64,000 bases of DNA from Listeria welshimeri serovar 6b str. SLCC5334. Its GTDB lineage: Bacteria > Bacillota > Bacilli > Lactobacillales > Listeriaceae. The notes below the pieces were generated by a model that was not told where the DNA came from, ran no database searches, and saw only the letters and a list, made by a program, of their open reading frames with translations. Location: positions 1,426,001 to 1,490,000 of the forward strand of contig NC_008555.1 in the NCBI RefSeq assembly GCF_000060285.1, read 5' to 3'. Of the stretch, positions 25,702-36,019 are shown piece by piece (the first letter of the stretch is position 1; each line of letters opens with the position of its first letter). A program made the position numbers and the translations under genes.

Positions 25702-27867
25702 TTAATTTTTTGTTTGCTCAGATTGAGCTTTAGCTGCTGCATCTTTATTGTTTATGGGTTGCTCTACTTTAGAAGCATCTTTATTGGATTTTGCACGTTC
25801 TTTTTTTAGCTCAAAATATTTATCGAATACTTCTTTAGAAATATTCATATTTGTTTTATGGTCAGTTCCATACGGACGATAAGCCCATGGAACAACAACT
25901 GATATGGCGATTTCAGGTTTCTTGACTGGAGCGTAACCTACGAAAGTTGTATTCCAAACGCTAGCCATTTTATTACCTTCTTTTGGACCGTCATAAAAGG
26001 CATCGGCAGTACCAGTTTTCCCAGCTACATCATATTCACTGGAAGTAAATACTGTTCTAGCTGTACCGGTTGAACCATGTGTTACTTCATAAAATCCTTG
26101 TTGAACGGTTTTCATATCACTTTCAGAAACGCCGATTTTATTTAGTACTTTCGGTTTGTTTGCTGTAGCTAATGTGCCTACAGAGTCTCCGTTCGTACTT
26201 GGATTTCTTATTTCTTTTACCATACTTGGTGCAATTCTAGAACCACCATTAGCAATTGTAGAAGCATATTGCGCCATTTGAAGAGGTGTATATGAATCAT
26301 ATTGGCCAATCGCGAAATCGAGAATTTTACCGATTGTTTGGTCGTCACCTTTATATCCAACTTGTTCTCCTGGAAGGTCAATACCAGTTTTAACGCCAAG
26401 ACCAAATTGATTATAGTAGTAACGCATATCATCAAAAGTGCTAAGTGGTGCTCTCAGTGGACCATTTGGTACGTATTTCGCGCCACCCATTTTCATAGCT
26501 ACTTGATACATGTAAGAGTTAGAAGAAATTTCTAATGCGCCAACCGGGTCAAGTGGTCTGTTACCAGCTCCGGTTCTATTAAACCAAGAACTTTTTGCTT
26601 GAGTACCTTTAAATTTAATTGGTTGGTCGGTTAAAACAGTGCTATTAGTTATAGCCCCGTCCATAATACCACCAAGAATAGTAGATCCTTTGACAGCAGA
26701 GCCCATAGCATAAGCTGTTGTGAAAGTTCCTAAAGAGTAATCTTCAAACTTTCCTTTATTATTTAATTTCTGACCAGCAAGTGCAAGGACTTCTCCCGAA
26801 TAAGGATCCATAGCAACAACAAAGGCACGGTCAAATAAATCAGAACCACCATATTGTTTTCCTTGAGAAATATTTTTACGTAAAATTTCTTCGACAGCTT
26901 TTTGGAATTCAACATCTACGGAAAGAACTAAATCTTTTCCTTTCGAACCTTCGTATTTGCTAACTGTTTCAATGATGTTCCCTTTAGAATCAAGTACACT
27001 TTCTGATTGAGATTTTGATCCTGCTAGAACGCTTTCGTATTGTGCTTCTAAATAACTTTTACCAACACGGTCATTTCGGCTATAGCCTTGTGATAAATAA
27101 TACTCGGCTTTGTCTTTTGGAAGACCTTCTTTTGCACTTGAAACGGAACCTAAAATCGAACGTAAAGTTTCATCATAAGTATAATAGCGATTCCAGTCCG
27201 TTGTTGTATCAACACCTGGTAGGCTATCCATATTTTCACTTACACGAGCGATTTCTTCATCTGTCACATCTTTATTTTTGATAACAGATTCCGTCATAGC
27301 ATACCCAGTTGTCATTTTTTTATAGATAGTTGCTACTTTTAAGTCCTCTTTTGATAGACTTGCGATGTCTTCTTTTGTTACTTTATCCACTTGGATTTTG
27401 TATGCTTTAGAAGAATCAAGTGCTTGTTCTTTAGCTGAAAGACGACTTAAAGATTCTGTTTGATGGGTTAAGATCCAGTAATCTTTTAAATCTCTATCTG
27501 TTAGTTTTTCTGGCTCAACGGTGATTAATTTTTCTAAAGTTTGCGCTACATGAAGTGTTTCAGAAGTTTCGGTTTGTTGACTTCTAGTGTAAGTAATAGA
27601 TTTAACAGCTGAATTGCCAACTAACAAATTATAATTACGATCATAAATACTACCACGTGGTACATTCTTCGAGACAGTAACATTATCTGTTTCTTCTAAT
27701 TGACGTTTGTACGTATCCCCTTGCACGATTTGAACAATTCCAAGGCGCAAAATTAACACGGAAAATAGTATGAAAATAATAAAGAATAAAATATTTAAAC
27801 GTAGTGGAATGATGGCGCGTTTCTTCTTAGTGGAATCTTTTTTCTTTTTTCTAAAATTTAGTTTCAC
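25702..27867 (-). CDS. pbpB1: class B penicillin-binding protein (transpeptidase)
   Basis: Membrane-anchored D,D-transpeptidase of peptidoglycan, 721 residues. A Lys-rich cytoplasmic tail and one helix (about 25-46) are followed by the dimerisation domain (RGSIYDRN near 75) and the transpeptidase domain, with SAVK (Ser390 nucleophile, Lys393), SSN (448-450) and KTG (617-619). A Lys-rich C-terminal tail follows. By position it equals lmo1438, which I recall as PBP B1, related to the B. subtilis elongation PBPs PbpA/PbpH; the symbol rests on that memory. The start is a GTG with GAGGT eight bases upstream. The gene is monocistronic. Confidence 0.87.
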   Translation of the reverse strand: MKLNFRKKKKDSTKKKRAIIPLRLNILFFIIFILFSVLILRLGIVQIVQGDTYKRQLEETDNVTVSKNVPRGSIYDRNYNLLVGNSAVKSITYTRSQQTETSETLHVAQTLEKLITVEPEKLTDRDLKDYWILTHQTESLSRLSAKEQALDSSKAYKIQVDKVTKEDIASLSKEDLKVATIYKKMTTGYAMTESVIKNKDVTDEEIARVSENMDSLPGVDTTTDWNRYYTYDETLRSILGSVSSAKEGLPKDKAEYYLSQGYSRNDRVGKSYLEAQYESVLAGSKSQSESVLDSKGNIIETVSKYEGSKGKDLVLSVDVEFQKAVEEILRKNISQGKQYGGSDLFDRAFVVAMDPYSGEVLALAGQKLNNKGKFEDYSLGTFTTAYAMGSAVKGSTILGGIMDGAITNSTVLTDQPIKFKGTQAKSSWFNRTGAGNRPLDPVGALEISSNSYMYQVAMKMGGAKYVPNGPLRAPLSTFDDMRYYYNQFGLGVKTGIDLPGEQVGYKGDDQTIGKILDFAIGQYDSYTPLQMAQYASTIANGGSRIAPSMVKEIRNPSTNGDSVGTLATANKPKVLNKIGVSESDMKTVQQGFYEVTHGSTGTARTVFTSSEYDVAGKTGTADAFYDGPKEGNKMASVWNTTFVGYAPVKKPEIAISVVVPWAYRPYGTDHKTNMNISKEVFDKYFELKKERAKSNKDASKVEQPINNKDAAAKAQSEQTKN

Positions 27868-27903
27868 GCATAGTTACCTCACTTTTCAATAATACCTTTC
27901 CTT

Positions 27904-27932
27904 ATTGTAGCTGAAAAAACATCATTTTTCCA
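27904..27932 (-). promoter_or_regulatory. putative promoter of the class B PBP gene
   Basis: Minus strand TGGAAA (27932-27927), 17-base spacer, TACAAT (27909-27904), 37 bases upstream of the start. Confidence 0.5.
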
Positions 27933-27962
27933 CTGTAAGTTGATTAGAAATTCATTAGAAAT

Positions 27963-27992
27963 AAAAAAAGACCCACCTCAGTGAGTCTTTTT
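27963..27992 (-). terminator. terminator of sodA
   Basis: Arms AGACTCAC and GTGGGTCT (one G-U pair) followed by seven T on the minus strand, five bases after sodA. Confidence 0.85.
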
Positions 27993-27996
27993 GTTA

Positions 27997-28605
27997 TTAT
28001 TTAGCTGCGTCAAAGCGTTTGTTAGCTTCATCCCAGTTAATTACATTCCAAAATGTGTCGATGTATTCAGGACGACGGTTTTGGAATTTTAGGTAGTAAG
28101 CATGTTCCCAAACATCTAGACCTAATACAGGCGTTTTGCCATCACTAAGTGGAGAATCTTGGTTTGCTGTAGAAACGATTTCTAATTTACCGTTGTTTAC
28201 TACTAGCCAAGCCCAACCAGAACCGAAACGTGCTGCAGCTGCAGCGTTAAATTTTTCTTTGAATTCGTCAAATGTGCCAAATTCGCTTTCAATTGCTGCT
28301 TTTAAGTTACCAGTTGGAGCACCGCCACCATTTGGGCTAAGGATAGACCAGAATAAAGTATGGTTAGCATGACCGCCACCGTGATTACGGACAGCGCCGC
28401 GAATATCTTCAGGAACGCTATCTAAGTTAGCAACTAACTCTTCGACAGGTTTGCTTGCTAATTCTGGATGGTTAGCAACTGCTTCATTTAATTTAGTTAC
28501 ATAAGTATTGTGGTGCTTTGTATAGTGAATTTCCATTGTTTCTTTATCAAAATTCGGCTCCAAAGCATCATAAGTATAAGGTAATTTAGGTAATTCGTAA
28601 GTCAT
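27997..28605 (-). CDS. sodA: superoxide dismutase, Mn/Fe family
   Basis: Converts superoxide to oxygen and hydrogen peroxide in the cytoplasm. The 202-residue protein has the metal ligands of the family: His27 in MEIHYTKHH, the second His in NHTLFW, and Asp/His in the signature DVWEHAYY. The GGGGAPTG and GSGWAWLV segments fit Mn-type enzymes of Bacilli. It is monocistronic with AGGAGG before the ATG. The nearby mntH supplies the likely cofactor, although it is 16 kb away and not co-regulated by visible sites. Confidence 0.95.
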   Translation of the reverse strand: MTYELPKLPYTYDALEPNFDKETMEIHYTKHHNTYVTKLNEAVANHPELASKPVEELVANLDSVPEDIRGAVRNHGGGHANHTLFWSILSPNGGGAPTGNLKAAIESEFGTFDEFKEKFNAAAAARFGSGWAWLVVNNGKLEIVSTANQDSPLSDGKTPVLGLDVWEHAYYLKFQNRRPEYIDTFWNVINWDEANKRFDAAK

Positions 28606-28911
28606 TAAAAATTCCTCCTTGAATTGGTTTTATTTTATGTGAAAAGAAATTACGTATAAGGCAAAAGTTTCATGTCCTATTTCAATAGAACTAAAATTCA
28701 CCTTAAAAAAAGTTTCTCTTTACACCATTTAGCCTACCACGCCCTAGAAAAGCTTGCAATTTTTCTGCTCAGTGATGTTTCAATATTGATTTTGCAATCA
28801 TTTCAAGCTATGATTAAGTCTAAGTGGAAAAAGTGCTCTCTTTTACACATACATGTATCTTTTTCCCGAAAATGAATAAGTTAAACCATTAGGTGAGGTG
28901 TTGAAAAAAGA
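28606..28911. other. divergent intergenic region sodA / DUF1189 gene
   Basis: This 306-bp gap holds the sodA ribosome site and upstream region (no convincing -35/-10 found), the plus-strand promoter at 28786-28814, and an approximately 90-base leader of the DUF1189 gene. A 67-codon open frame at 28672 has no ribosome site and is not called. Confidence 0.5.
28786..28814 (+). promoter_or_regulatory. sigma-A promoter of the DUF1189 gene
   Basis: TTGATT (28786-28791), 17-base spacer, TATGAT (28809-28814), about 98 bases upstream of the start codon. Confidence 0.55.
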
Positions 28912-29712
28912 ATGAATATTTTTAAACGCTTCTGGAAGAGCCTATATTCCCCTGCGGATATAGCATCGTTTCGAAATGATAAAATCAGAAAAAGTATTGT
29001 TTACATTATTGTTTTATCATTTGTAACCTTTCTTCCATTGGCATACTTTACAAACGTTACTACAAAAAATGCGCTTAAAGTTGGCGAAGAAACAATCACA
29101 AAAGAAATTCCTGATTTTAATGTGAAGGATGGCAAATTAGTTCTAACAGATGATTCAGTGAAAAACATTCCTATCTCTATTGATCAAGATCAACTACATA
29201 TTTACTTTGATGCTTCTGGGACTCTTGATAAAGATGATGTAGATAATAAAATAGCTTCTTATGATAGTGCAGTAGCTTTTCTTTCTGATAGTATTTACTT
29301 CACTGCTGCAGGCGTATCACAGTCCATTAGTTATGACACTGCTGGAATTAGTAATAAAGCAGATTTAGTTGATTTATATACATCGATTGAGTCACTGGCT
29401 AAATACTTTATTCCAATTGCGTTACTTATACTTTTCCTCTTTACTCTTGGGTCTATTTTCTTCCGAGTAGCGCTTTATTCATTATTTGGATTTATCCTTT
29501 CTGGTTTTGGACGCACTGGCATTTCTTTCCGTCAAAACTGGATGATGGCTTCCTACAGTATTACACTTGCTGCTGTTTTTACAATGGTAATGGAAGCACT
29601 TCAAGTAGTTGTACCGTTTGGAATGGAAATAAATATGGTTGTTAGTATGATCTTTGTTTTCCTTGCGATACGAACTATTCCACCAAGCGAACCCACTATT
29701 TTAGAAAAATAA
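28912..29712 (+). CDS. DUF1189 family membrane protein
   Basis: A 266-residue protein. A helix near residues 30-48 is followed by an extracellular region of about 110 residues rich in Asp/Lys, then three or four membrane helices from about 155 to the C-terminus (FIPIALLILFLFTLGSIFFRVALYSLFGFIL onward). The N-terminal FKRFWKSLYSPADIASFRNDKI is typical of DUF1189 proteins. Function is unknown. A GAGGTG ribosome site lies 11 bases before the ATG, slightly long. It equals lmo1440 by position. In L. monocytogenes the next gene is ispG, which is missing here. Confidence 0.75.
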   Translation: MNIFKRFWKSLYSPADIASFRNDKIRKSIVYIIVLSFVTFLPLAYFTNVTTKNALKVGEETITKEIPDFNVKDGKLVLTDDSVKNIPISIDQDQLHIYFDASGTLDKDDVDNKIASYDSAVAFLSDSIYFTAAGVSQSISYDTAGISNKADLVDLYTSIESLAKYFIPIALLILFLFTLGSIFFRVALYSLFGFILSGFGRTGISFRQNWMMASYSITLAAVFTMVMEALQVVVPFGMEINMVVSMIFVFLAIRTIPPSEPTILEK

Positions 29713-29718
29713 AACTGA

Positions 29719-29749
29719 ACCACTTGTACTCTTTGCAAGTGGTTTTTTT
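29719..29749 (+). terminator. terminator of the DUF1189 gene
   Basis: Arms ACCACTTG and CAAGTGGT followed by seven T. Confidence 0.88.
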
Positions 29750-29781
29750 GCATAAATTCAAGTGATTTTACGAGGGAAAAA

Positions 29782-29790
29782 TGGTATGAT
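29782..29790 (+). promoter_or_regulatory. extended -10 promoter of azlCD
   Basis: TGG followed by TATGAT (29785-29790), about 73 bases before azlC. The -35 is weak. Confidence 0.45.
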
Positions 29791-29828
29791 AAAAAAATAT
29801 TATTCTTTGATTGCTCGTGTTTTAGATT

Positions 29829-29853
29829 GGAGTATGGACTCCTAATAAGGAGG
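29829..29853 (+). promoter_or_regulatory. azlC leader: competing hairpins and mini-ORF over the ribosome site
   Basis: GGAGT (29829-29833) can pair with ACTCC (29838-29842), while CTCCT (29839-29843) can pair with AGGAG (29848-29852), part of the azlC ribosome site. The two hairpins are mutually exclusive. The tiny frame ATG GAC TCC TAA TAA (29834-29848) ends at the ribosome site. Confidence 0.4.
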
Positions 29854-29862
29854 AATTTTCTT

Positions 29863-30570
29863 ATGGAAAAGAAAGTAGAGCTAAGTTTTTATGATGGAGT
29901 TAAAGCATGTTTACCAACTGTGCTTGGCTATGTTGGTATTGGAATTGCTGCTGGTGTTGTGAGCAAAGCTTCTCATTTAAGTGTCTTAGAAGTTACACTG
30001 CTTGCAATTATTGTCTATGCAGGAGCTGCCCAATTTATTATTTCTGGATTATTACTTTTACAGAGTCCGATTTCAGCTATTATTTTTACTACTTTCTTAA
30101 TTAATTCTAGGCATTTTTTGATGAGTATGGCGGAAGCTCCTTATTTTAAGAAATACTCACTTTGGAATAATATTGGGATTGGCGCCCTTCTTACAGATGA
30201 AACATTTGGTGTATCAATGAATCAGATTGGTAATAAAAAACCAGTTAGTGCGAAATGGATGCATGGTATTAATGTGACCGCTTATTTGGCTTGGATTATA
30301 GCTTGCATCATTGGCGCATTTGTTGGCAATTGGTTGCCTAATCCTGAACAATTCGGGCTTGACTTCGCTCTAACAGCGATGTTTATTGGTTTGCTTTATT
30401 TGCAAGTTGTGAGTGATAAAAGTAAAAGAATCGCTACAAGTTTATTTGTTATGTTGATGGTAGCTATATTTTTAATTCTATTTATGCGTGTGATGACACC
30501 TGAACTTGCTATATTGGTTTCGACGTTACTTGGATGTCTGATGGGAGTGATAGTAGAAAAATGGCGATAA
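29863..30570 (+). CDS. azlC: AzlC family branched-chain amino acid exporter subunit
   Basis: Large subunit of the AzlCD-type (LIV-E) exporter, which in relatives exports branched-chain amino acids or analogues. The 235-residue protein has about seven to eight membrane helices and the PF03591 N-terminal core YDGVKACLPTVLGYVGIGIAAGVV followed by GAAQFIISGLLLL and FLINSRHFLMSMAEAPYF. The ATG at 29863 is chosen because AAGGAGG sits 9 bases upstream; the in-frame ATG at 29827 has no ribosome site. It overlaps azlD by 10 bases, confirming co-translation. The natural substrate in Listeria is not known. Confidence 0.88.
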   Translation: MEKKVELSFYDGVKACLPTVLGYVGIGIAAGVVSKASHLSVLEVTLLAIIVYAGAAQFIISGLLLLQSPISAIIFTTFLINSRHFLMSMAEAPYFKKYSLWNNIGIGALLTDETFGVSMNQIGNKKPVSAKWMHGINVTAYLAWIIACIIGAFVGNWLPNPEQFGLDFALTAMFIGLLYLQVVSDKSKRIATSLFVMLMVAIFLILFMRVMTPELAILVSTLLGCLMGVIVEKWR

Positions 30571-30887
30571 GTACTTATACATTACTCGTAATTCTAGGGT
30601 GTGGCCTAGTCACATTCATACCACGTATCTTACCATTTATTTTCGTTCGCAAATTGCAGTTACCGGATATCGTGATTCGTTATTTGTCTTATGTCCCTCT
30701 TTGTATATTAACTGCACTGTTTGTTCAAAGTCTTTTAATCACTCGCACTAATGACTTTCCAACCGTTAACATAGAAAATTTGCTGGCTTCATTACCAACT
30801 ATTTTAACAGCCATTTTAACTAAAAATTTAATGTGGATTGTTATTGTTGGGATTATTTCAATGGCTTTAATACGCTTCATCGCATAG
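30561..30887 (+). CDS. azlD: AzlD family branched-chain amino acid exporter subunit
   Basis: Small subunit partnering AzlC: 108 residues with about four membrane helices. The PF05437 pattern is visible in CGLVTFIPRILPFIFVRKLQLPDIVIRYLSYVP at residues 11-43. The start is the ATG at 30561, inside the last codons of azlC (ATGGCGATAA shared). GGGAGTG lies 11 bases before it; longer in-frame starts would lie deep inside azlC. Confidence 0.88.
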   Translation: MAISTYTLLVILGCGLVTFIPRILPFIFVRKLQLPDIVIRYLSYVPLCILTALFVQSLLITRTNDFPTVNIENLLASLPTILTAILTKNLMWIVIVGIISMALIRFIA

Positions 30888-30945
30888 AAAAGCCCTTTAC
30901 TGGAGTGTGTTTTTGACGGGAATCAAAACCAGTAAAGGGCTTTTT
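30888..30945. terminator. bidirectional terminator azlD / prsA1
   Basis: Arms AAAAGCCCTTTACTGG and CCAGTAAAGGGCTTTTT enclose a 24-base loop between convergent genes. Confidence 0.88.
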
Positions 30946-30970
30946 AATTATGGATAACTCCGAAGTAATA

Positions 30971-31855
30971 TTAATTAGATGTTGAAGTTGTACTAGTTGA
31001 TGAAGTGCTGGTGTAATCTGCAAACGCATCTTTTAAATCACTATCTTTAATATCAATATTAGCTGCTTTTAATTCTTTTTTAAGGGCAGCTGTCATGTTT
31101 TCAGAAGTTAATTGAGATTTAATATAGGCTTTTTTAACGTTTGCTTTTTCTTTTTCGTATGAGCCTTTTTCCGTTTTCTTTACTAATTGAATCAAGTGAT
31201 ATCCGTAAGTAGATTTAACAATTCCACTTATATCATCTTTGTTTTCTAGAGCATAGGCTGCTTTTTCAAATGTTTCGTCCATTTCACCAGGGCCAAATGG
31301 ATCTAAAAGTCCACCATTTGTTTTTGTTGCAGTATCTGTAGAGTATTCTTTTGCTAAGTCAGAAAATTTTTCACCATTTTTTAATTTGGTTTGGATTTCT
31401 TTTGCTGTTGCTTCATCATCTACCAAGATATGGCGAACAGTGATATCAGGTTCCCATGTTTTATAATAAGTTTTTAGCTTACTATCACTAACTTTCATAT
31501 TTGCTTCTGTTGCTTTTTGAACTAATAGATTATACTCTAAGTTTTCTTTGAAAGAAGTTTTGGTTAAATTATTAGATGATAATGTCGATTCAAAAGAGTC
31601 ACCATATTGTTCTTCATATTTTTTGTATTCTGCATTTAATTCTTTTTCTGTTACGGTGTATTTATCTTCCAATATTTTTTTGAAAGTAAGTTGTTGCACG
31701 ACTTCATTGCCATATGTTGTTTTCATTGCCTCATACAGCTCATCTTGTGTGACACTTCCTGCATCTGTTTTCACCACCGCACTACTTCCACAGCCTGCAA
31801 GTAATAGTAATGTGGCTGCTATTACGGAAATCATCACTTTTTTTAATTTTGTCAA
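30971..31855 (-). CDS. prsA1: PrsA-type foldase lipoprotein (peptidyl-prolyl isomerase)
   Basis: Lipoprotein on the outer face of the membrane that helps secreted proteins fold. The 294-residue product has a lipobox LLLAGC (Cys22), a helical N-terminal chaperone region, and a parvulin domain from about 134 to 225 (VRHILVDDEATA, GGLLDPFGPGEM, YGYHLIQL). A Ser/Thr-rich tail (STSSTSTTSTSN) closes it. Start is TTG with AAGGAGAGG upstream. By position it is lmo1444, PrsA1, the paralogue of the virulence-linked PrsA2 encoded elsewhere. Its own substrates are poorly known. Confidence 0.9.
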   Translation of the reverse strand: MTKLKKVMISVIAATLLLLAGCGSSAVVKTDAGSVTQDELYEAMKTTYGNEVVQQLTFKKILEDKYTVTEKELNAEYKKYEEQYGDSFESTLSSNNLTKTSFKENLEYNLLVQKATEANMKVSDSKLKTYYKTWEPDITVRHILVDDEATAKEIQTKLKNGEKFSDLAKEYSTDTATKTNGGLLDPFGPGEMDETFEKAAYALENKDDISGIVKSTYGYHLIQLVKKTEKGSYEKEKANVKKAYIKSQLTSENMTAALKKELKAANIDIKDSDLKDAFADYTSTSSTSTTSTSN

Positions 31856-31956
31856 ATGGTTCCTCTCCTTCTTCTTTCGGATACTTATTACTTTAACGAT
31901 AAAAAGTGTCCAGAGTGAGAAACAAATATGAAATAATTATGAACATTATATAGAAA

Positions 31957-31987
31957 ATAAAAAAAGGCCCATATTATGGACCTTTTT
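31957..31987 (-). terminator. terminator of the zur operon
   Basis: Arms AAAAAGGTCC and GGGCCTTTTT (G-U allowed) with a minus-strand T run, five bases after zurR. Confidence 0.85.
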
Positions 31988-31991
31988 GCTA

Positions 31992-33250
<1,259 letters not shown>

Positions 33251-33276
<26 letters not shown>

Positions 33277-34024
33277 GACAAGCATCCTCCTTTCTCCGCT
33301 GTTCTGCTAATATTTCAAGTTCGCGGTCAGCCAAATAATGTTGATATTCATGTGCTGAACCATCAAAAATAATTCGCTTATTAATACTAATAACATGATT
33401 GACGTACGTATTTACAGCCATCAAATCATGTGTTACAAGTAAAAGAGTCATTTCTTCTGTCCGATTTAATTCGGCTAGTAATTCATAAAATGCTTTTACA
33501 TTTTCTACATCCACACCAACAGTTGGTTCGTCTAAAACCAACAATTCTGGTCTACTTACTAATGCACGTGCAATAAAAACACGTTGCTGTTGCCCACCAG
33601 AAAGCTCACCGATATTGCGATGCAAATAATCGGTCATTTCCACTCGTTTCAAAGCATAATCAATATCTGCTTTATCTTTGTTATCCCATGTTTTAAATAA
33701 ACCTTTTTTCTTGGTTAAGCCACTTGCGACAACTTCTTTTACAGTGGCCGGAAATGCAGAATTAAAAGCATTTGATTTTTGAGAAACAAATCCGATTTTA
33801 ACCCAATCTTTAAAATCCGCTTGTTTTTCTCCAAATAAAGAGATATTACCTTGTTGTTTTTTTAGTACGCCAAGTATTAGCTTTAGCATGGTTGATTTCC
33901 CTGAACCATTAGGACCAATTAAACCTGTAAAACTGCCTTTTTCTACTTGAAAATGAATGTTTTCTAGGGCATGTTCTTTGTCATAATGATAACTTACATT
34001 ATTTACTTCTATGATATTGTGCAT
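33251..34024 (-). CDS. zurA: zinc ABC transporter ATP-binding protein
   Basis: ATPase of the zinc importer, 257 residues, with Walker A GPNGSGKST (about 37-45), signature LSGGQQQR, Walker B LLVLDEPTVGVD and the switch His in LVTHDL. The C-terminus ends in a short Cys-containing tail (EDACLDCDASPV) that may bind metal (inference). First gene of zurA-zurM-zurR. The upstream promoter overlaps a Zur box, so expression should rise when zinc is scarce. Confidence 0.93.
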
Positions 34025-34065
34025 TCATCTTTCTCCTTTAACAGCATTTGCTAGCCGCTTTTACT

Positions 34066-34094
34066 AGTATATAAAATAATGATCAAAATGTAAA
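34066..34094 (-). promoter_or_regulatory. sigma-A promoter of the zur operon
   Basis: Minus strand TTTACA (34094-34089), 17-base spacer, TATACT (34071-34066), about 42 bases upstream of zurA. Confidence 0.68.
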
Positions 34095-34112
34095 TCGTAA
34101 TTACTTCGAATT
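34092..34112. promoter_or_regulatory. Zur box upstream of zurA
   Basis: The left half AAATCGTAAT matches the B. subtilis-type Zur consensus exactly and the right half ACTTCGAATT at 7 of 10 positions. It overlaps the -35 by three bases. Confidence 0.7.
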
Positions 34113-34124
34113 AAAAATTGGGAT

Positions 34125-34161
34125 AAAAAAACCTGGAAAAGTGGTTCGACCTTTCCAGGTT
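34125..34161 (-). terminator. terminator of ppaC
   Basis: Arms AACCTGGAAAG and CTTTTCCAGGTT with a minus-strand T run, eight bases after ppaC. Confidence 0.88.
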
Positions 34162-34168
34162 AGAATTA

Positions 34169-35095
34169 TTATTTAGCAAATGTATCTGTTAAAATTGGCA
34201 CAACTTGTTTTTTACGGGATACAACACCTTTTAAAGGCGCTTGATTTTCAACGAATTTAATACCATATGCTTCTTCAACAACAGAAGTTTTTGAACCTAT
34301 AGAAATTCCTATAGAGTCGTTAGTAAGAATATTAGTGATAACGAACAAGTATAAATCAAGACCTTTATCAACTACATTCTGTGTCATAAGAGCCTCTACT
34401 TCACTGCGACGGTTTAGTACATCGTTCACATCCACTACATTAATTTGAGCGATTTCTACTTTGTTCCCGTTCATGTTGAATTCTTTAGCATCTAGTAATA
34501 GCTCAGCAACTGTTTTTTTGCTAACATCTGCTCCTGCTTTTAACATTTCCATGCCATATGTTTGAATATCAACGTCTGCAATAACTGCTAACTTTTCAGC
34601 TGCTACTTTATCTTCTTCTGTACATGTTGGTGATTGGAAAAGAAGTGTATCAGAAATAATGGCGGATAGCATTAAGCCTGCGACTGTTTTACTTATTTCT
34701 ACCTCGTTTTCGCGGAACATTTTTAGAAGAATGGTTGTTGTACATCCGACTGGCTCAGCACGATAATAAAGTGGATCAGAGGTTTCAAAATTAGCGATAC
34801 GATGATGGTCAACTACAGCTGTAACCGTTACTTCATCAATATCATTCGCGCTTTGTTGGCGCTCATTGTGATCAACAAGTGCAACTTCAGAAACTTCATT
34901 TGCAACAGTTTGAACTAAACGAGGAGCGGTTGCTTGGAAATAATCAAGTACAAAAGTTGTTTCACTATTAAGCTCTCCTAAACGAACTGCTTCAATATCT
35001 GCCCCTTGTGCTTTTTTTAATTCTGCATAACTAATGGCAGAACAAATCGTATCTGTATCTGGATTTTTATGACCGAATACAAGTGTTTTTGTCAT
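34169..35095 (-). CDS. ppaC: manganese-dependent inorganic pyrophosphatase
   Basis: Family II (DHH) pyrophosphatase, 308 residues, hydrolysing PPi from biosynthesis and so driving those reactions. Metal-site motifs are [14 protein letters not shown] (about 7-20), LVDHNE, VVDHHR and, in the C-terminal domain, the substrate-binding SRKKQVVP. There is no CBS insertion, so it is the short, constitutive form. It follows nfo by 15 bases; the unit is cshB-nfo-ppaC. Confidence 0.95.
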   Translation of the reverse strand: MTKTLVFGHKNPDTDTICSAISYAELKKAQGADIEAVRLGELNSETTFVLDYFQATAPRLVQTVANEVSEVALVDHNERQQSANDIDEVTVTAVVDHHRIANFETSDPLYYRAEPVGCTTTILLKMFRENEVEISKTVAGLMLSAIISDTLLFQSPTCTEEDKVAAEKLAVIADVDIQTYGMEMLKAGADVSKKTVAELLLDAKEFNMNGNKVEIAQINVVDVNDVLNRRSEVEALMTQNVVDKGLDLYLFVITNILTNDSIGISIGSKTSVVEEAYGIKFVENQAPLKGVVSRKKQVVPILTDTFAK

Positions 35096-35110
35096 TATTT
35101 TCGTCTCCTT

Positions 35111-36004
35111 TTAGCTGTTTTGAATTTTATTTAATAAATCTGGATCAAATTCGCCATTTTTCAGCATAGCAATTTCCCATTTATATGGCGCTTTTTTAGA
35201 TGCTTTATCTTCACCAACATATGGCGTTTCAAGTATTTTTGGAACGTTAGCTAATTGTGGATGGTGCACAACATAATGAAGTGCGTCAAAACCGATATGA
35301 CCAAAGCCGATATTAGCATGACGGTCTTTATGTGCTCCTCGCTCGTTTTTACTGTCATTAATATGTAAGACTTTTAAACGATCAATACCAATTATCTTAT
35401 CAAATTCATTTAATACACCGTCAAAATCATTAACAATATCGTAACCAGCATCATGTGTGTGGCATGTATCAAAAGTGACCGATAATAATTCATTGTGTGT
35501 GACTCCATCAATAATTTGTGCAAGTTCTTCAAAAGTACGACCACATTCAGAGCCTTTTCCAGCCATTGTTTCTAAAGCGATTTGTACATCTTGATCATGA
35601 ATTAATGCTTCATTAAGACCTTGGATGATTTGTTTAATTCCTTTGTCTGCTCCTTCGCCAACGTGAGCGCCAGGATGTAGTACAATTTGCTTGGCACCAA
35701 GCGCACGTGTACGTTCAATTTCAGATTGTAAGAAATTAACACCTAGTTCAAATGTCTCCGGCTTAACGGAATTGCCAATGTTAATAATATAAGGGGCATG
35801 GACAACAATATCATCCATATCATGAGCTTTCATGTGTTCTAAACCTGCTTCAATATTTAATTCTTCAATTGGCTTTCTACGCGTATTTTGCGGAGCGCCA
35901 GTATAAATCATAAACGTATTAGATCCGTAAGAAGCAGCTTCTTCACTTGCGCCAAGAAGCATTTTCTTTCCGCTCATTGATACATGAGAACCTAGTCTTA
36001 GCAT
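35111..36004 (-). CDS. nfo: endonuclease IV (AP endonuclease)
   Basis: Cleaves DNA 5' of abasic sites in base excision repair. The 297-residue TIM barrel has the tri-zinc ligands in [62 protein letters not shown] and ILETPY. The ATG at 36004 has AGGA eight bases upstream; the longer frame begins at a GTG overlapping that site. It sits 15 bases after cshB, as in B. subtilis (cshB-nfo). Confidence 0.95.
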   Translation of the reverse strand: MLRLGSHVSMSGKKMLLGASEEAASYGSNTFMIYTGAPQNTRRKPIEELNIEAGLEHMKAHDMDDIVVHAPYIINIGNSVKPETFELGVNFLQSEIERTRALGAKQIVLHPGAHVGEGADKGIKQIIQGLNEALIHDQDVQIALETMAGKGSECGRTFEELAQIIDGVTHNELLSVTFDTCHTHDAGYDIVNDFDGVLNEFDKIIGIDRLKVLHINDSKNERGAHKDRHANIGFGHIGFDALHYVVHHPQLANVPKILETPYVGEDKASKKAPYKWEIAMLKNGEFDPDLLNKIQNS

Positions 36005-36019
36005 AAATTCATTCCTCAC

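Noticed and set aside
28672-28875. A 67-codon plus-strand open frame between sodA and the DUF1189 gene
   Set aside because: No ribosome site, unconvincing composition, and the DUF1189 promoter lies inside it.
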